A DNA stretch of 5,967 nucleotides. Origin: Desulfobacteraceae bacterium. GTDB taxonomy: Bacteria > Desulfobacterota > DSM-4660 > Desulfatiglandales > B25-G16. Positions 5,473 to 5,967 of this stretch are shown here, piece by piece; position 1 is the first letter of the stretch; every line of letters begins with the position of its first letter. A program made the position numbers and the translations under genes. Location of the stretch: the NCBI GenBank assembly GCA_028572035.1, contig JAPVWE010000088.1, positions 1 through 5,967 of the forward strand, read 5' to 3'. The notes under the pieces are model-generated. The model was given only the letters and a program-made list of their open reading frames with translations, did not search any database and was not told the DNA's origin.

Positions 5473-5649
5473 GGGTATGTGTATCTTTTTTTTGTTATGC
5501 CCTATATGGGCCTTTGCAGGGTCGTTTCAAAAAGGTTTATTGCGCCATAACCCTTAGAATCATACGCTCAGTCTATATAAACCATTTTGAAACGGCCACT
5601 AATCCAGACTATATGAGAGGGCATAATCAAAAAAAAGATACACATACCC
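5473..5649. mobile_element. MITE-like non-autonomous element, 177 bases, with perfect terminal inverted repeats
   Basis: The outermost 22 bases at each end (5473-5494 and 5628-5649) are a perfect inverted repeat: GGGTATGTGTATC, eight T, G. After a one-base gap the match continues for nine bases (TTATGCCCT, 5495-5503 against 5618-5626). A second inverted pair lies inside: CGTTTCAAAAAGGTTTAT (5523-5540) against 5577-5594, 17 of 18 bases, around a 36-base loop. No transposase or convincing reading frame is present, so it would need enzymes supplied elsewhere. I see no target-site duplication at the borders, so the insertion is old or the transposase family leaves none that I can recognise; I do not assign an IS family. 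It sits between the two divergent transcription units. Confidence 0.75.
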
Positions 5650-5668
5650 TGGACTTTGACGTTACCCT

Positions 5669-5680
5669 GATAACGAGCCC
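5669..5680. repeat. 12-base direct repeat GATAACGAGCCC (second copy; first at 5411-5422)
   Basis: The same 12 bases occur at 5411-5422, at the end of the heptad repeat, and here, 258 bases further on, just past the MITE-like element. Similarity fades quickly outside the 12 bases, although both copies are preceded by a related stretch (GTGAACG / GTTACCCT). It may be part of the same repeat family or a scar of an earlier rearrangement. Confidence 0.45.
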
Positions 5681-5687
5681 TTCTGCC

Positions 5688-5716
5688 TTGACACTATTTT
5701 AAAGATAACTTAAATT
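5688..5716 (+). promoter_or_regulatory. Predicted promoter of the elongation factor G gene
   Basis: A perfect TTGACA (5688-5693) is followed after 17 bases by TAAATT (5711-5716), four of six bases of TATAAT. Transcription would begin around 5722-5724, directly at or just before the ATG at 5725, so the transcript would be leaderless or nearly so. This fits the absence of a Shine-Dalgarno sequence before the start codon. Confidence 0.5.
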
Positions 5717-5724
5717 GATTCCCT

Positions 5725-5967
5725 ATGTCAATGCAGCAACTTAAGAAAACACGCAATATAGGTATCATAGCCCATATAGATGCCGGCAAGACTACCATAA
5801 CAGAGAGGGTACTCTATTACACCGGTAGGTCTCACAAAATTGGTGAGGTTCATCATGGGGAGGCTATCATGGACTGGATGCCTGAGGAACAGGAGAGGGG
5901 TATAACAATAACATCTGCTGTTACCACCTGCAAATGGCTCGACCACACAATAAACATCATAGATACA
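5725..5967 (+). CDS. fusA: Translation elongation factor G, N-terminal GTPase part (partial)
   Basis: EF-G is the GTPase that moves tRNAs and mRNA through the ribosome and, with RRF, recycles ribosomes. The 81 visible codons run to the right edge without a stop. Seen in order: RNIGIIAHIDAGKTTITERV (10-29) with the G1 P-loop AHIDAGKT at 16-23, LYYTGRSHKIGEVHHGEAIM (30-49), MDWMPEEQERGITITSA (49-65) containing the switch I threonine of G2, and INIIDT (76-81), the start of the G3 DTPG motif. An in-frame TGA at 5716 limits the start to ATG 5725 or ATG 5731. No Shine-Dalgarno is seen. The gene is not preceded by rpsL and rpsG, so it may be a stand-alone second EF-G copy rather than the one in the str operon; that is inference. 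Confidence 0.95.
   Translation, partial: MSMQQLKKTRNIGIIAHIDAGKTTITERVLYYTGRSHKIGEVHHGEAIMDWMPEEQERGITITSAVTTCKWLDHTINIIDT

Noticed and set aside
5473..5649. Bidirectional terminator between the divergent units
   Set aside because: The poly-T and poly-A tracts lie on the outer ends on the wrong side of the stems for termination, and the flanking genes run away from each other, so no terminator is needed here.
5514..5702. Plus-strand open frame of 62 codons across the MITE-like element
   Set aside because: It starts with TTG, runs through the inverted repeat arms and has no ribosome binding site or domain; chance frame in repeat DNA.
5728..5946. Minus-strand open frame opposite the EF-G gene
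   Set aside because: The plus strand encodes unmistakable EF-G motifs; the opposite frame is a shadow.

Overview
The window looks like chromosomal DNA of a Gram-negative bacterium, probably an anaerobe of the Desulfobacterota/deltaproteobacterial or Nitrospirota type. The grounds are an outer-membrane-type lipoprotein, MltG, a MenA-like quinone prenyltransferase, a pair of DUF364 (PF04016) proteins and many short palindromic repeats. The taxonomic guess is an inference of low confidence. No rRNA, tRNA, CRISPR array or phage gene was seen.

Layout. All complete genes lie on the minus strand in two groups, and one partial gene at the right edge runs the other way. Left group, read right to left: a DUF364 protein (1742-981), a second and very different DUF364 protein (860-138), and the first 30 residues of an FAD-dependent oxidoreductase (90-1). 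Right group, read right to left: an endonuclease III-like DNA glycosylase (5302-4664), a UbiA/MenA-type prenyltransferase (4671-3766), the endolytic transglycosylase MltG (3764-2745) and a small lipoprotein (2711-2151). The first three of these overlap or are separated by one base, so they are very probably one operon. At 5725 a plus-strand gene for an elongation factor G begins; only its first 81 codons are in the window.

The non-coding DNA is the most unusual part. The 408-base gap between the two minus-strand groups (1743-2150) holds three unrelated palindromic elements in a row: one built of four GTTC and four GAAC heptads and flanked by 7-base direct repeats, a short hairpin, and one built of 10-base-period CGCAGAT units that itself seems to carry a nested GC-rich hairpin insertion. 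A consensus-like promoter (TTGACA, 17 bases, TATATT) sits just upstream and points through all three towards the DUF364 genes. The 422-base gap between the glycosylase and the EF-G gene holds another heptad-type inverted repeat and a 177-base MITE-like element with 22-base perfect terminal inverted repeats.

Function. The right group mixes DNA base repair, quinone biosynthesis and cell-wall assembly, with no obvious shared pathway. The left group may form a metal- or cofactor-related unit with a redox enzyme, but the biochemical role of DUF364 is not established. No complete new system is evident; the repeat elements and the DUF364 pair are the best leads.
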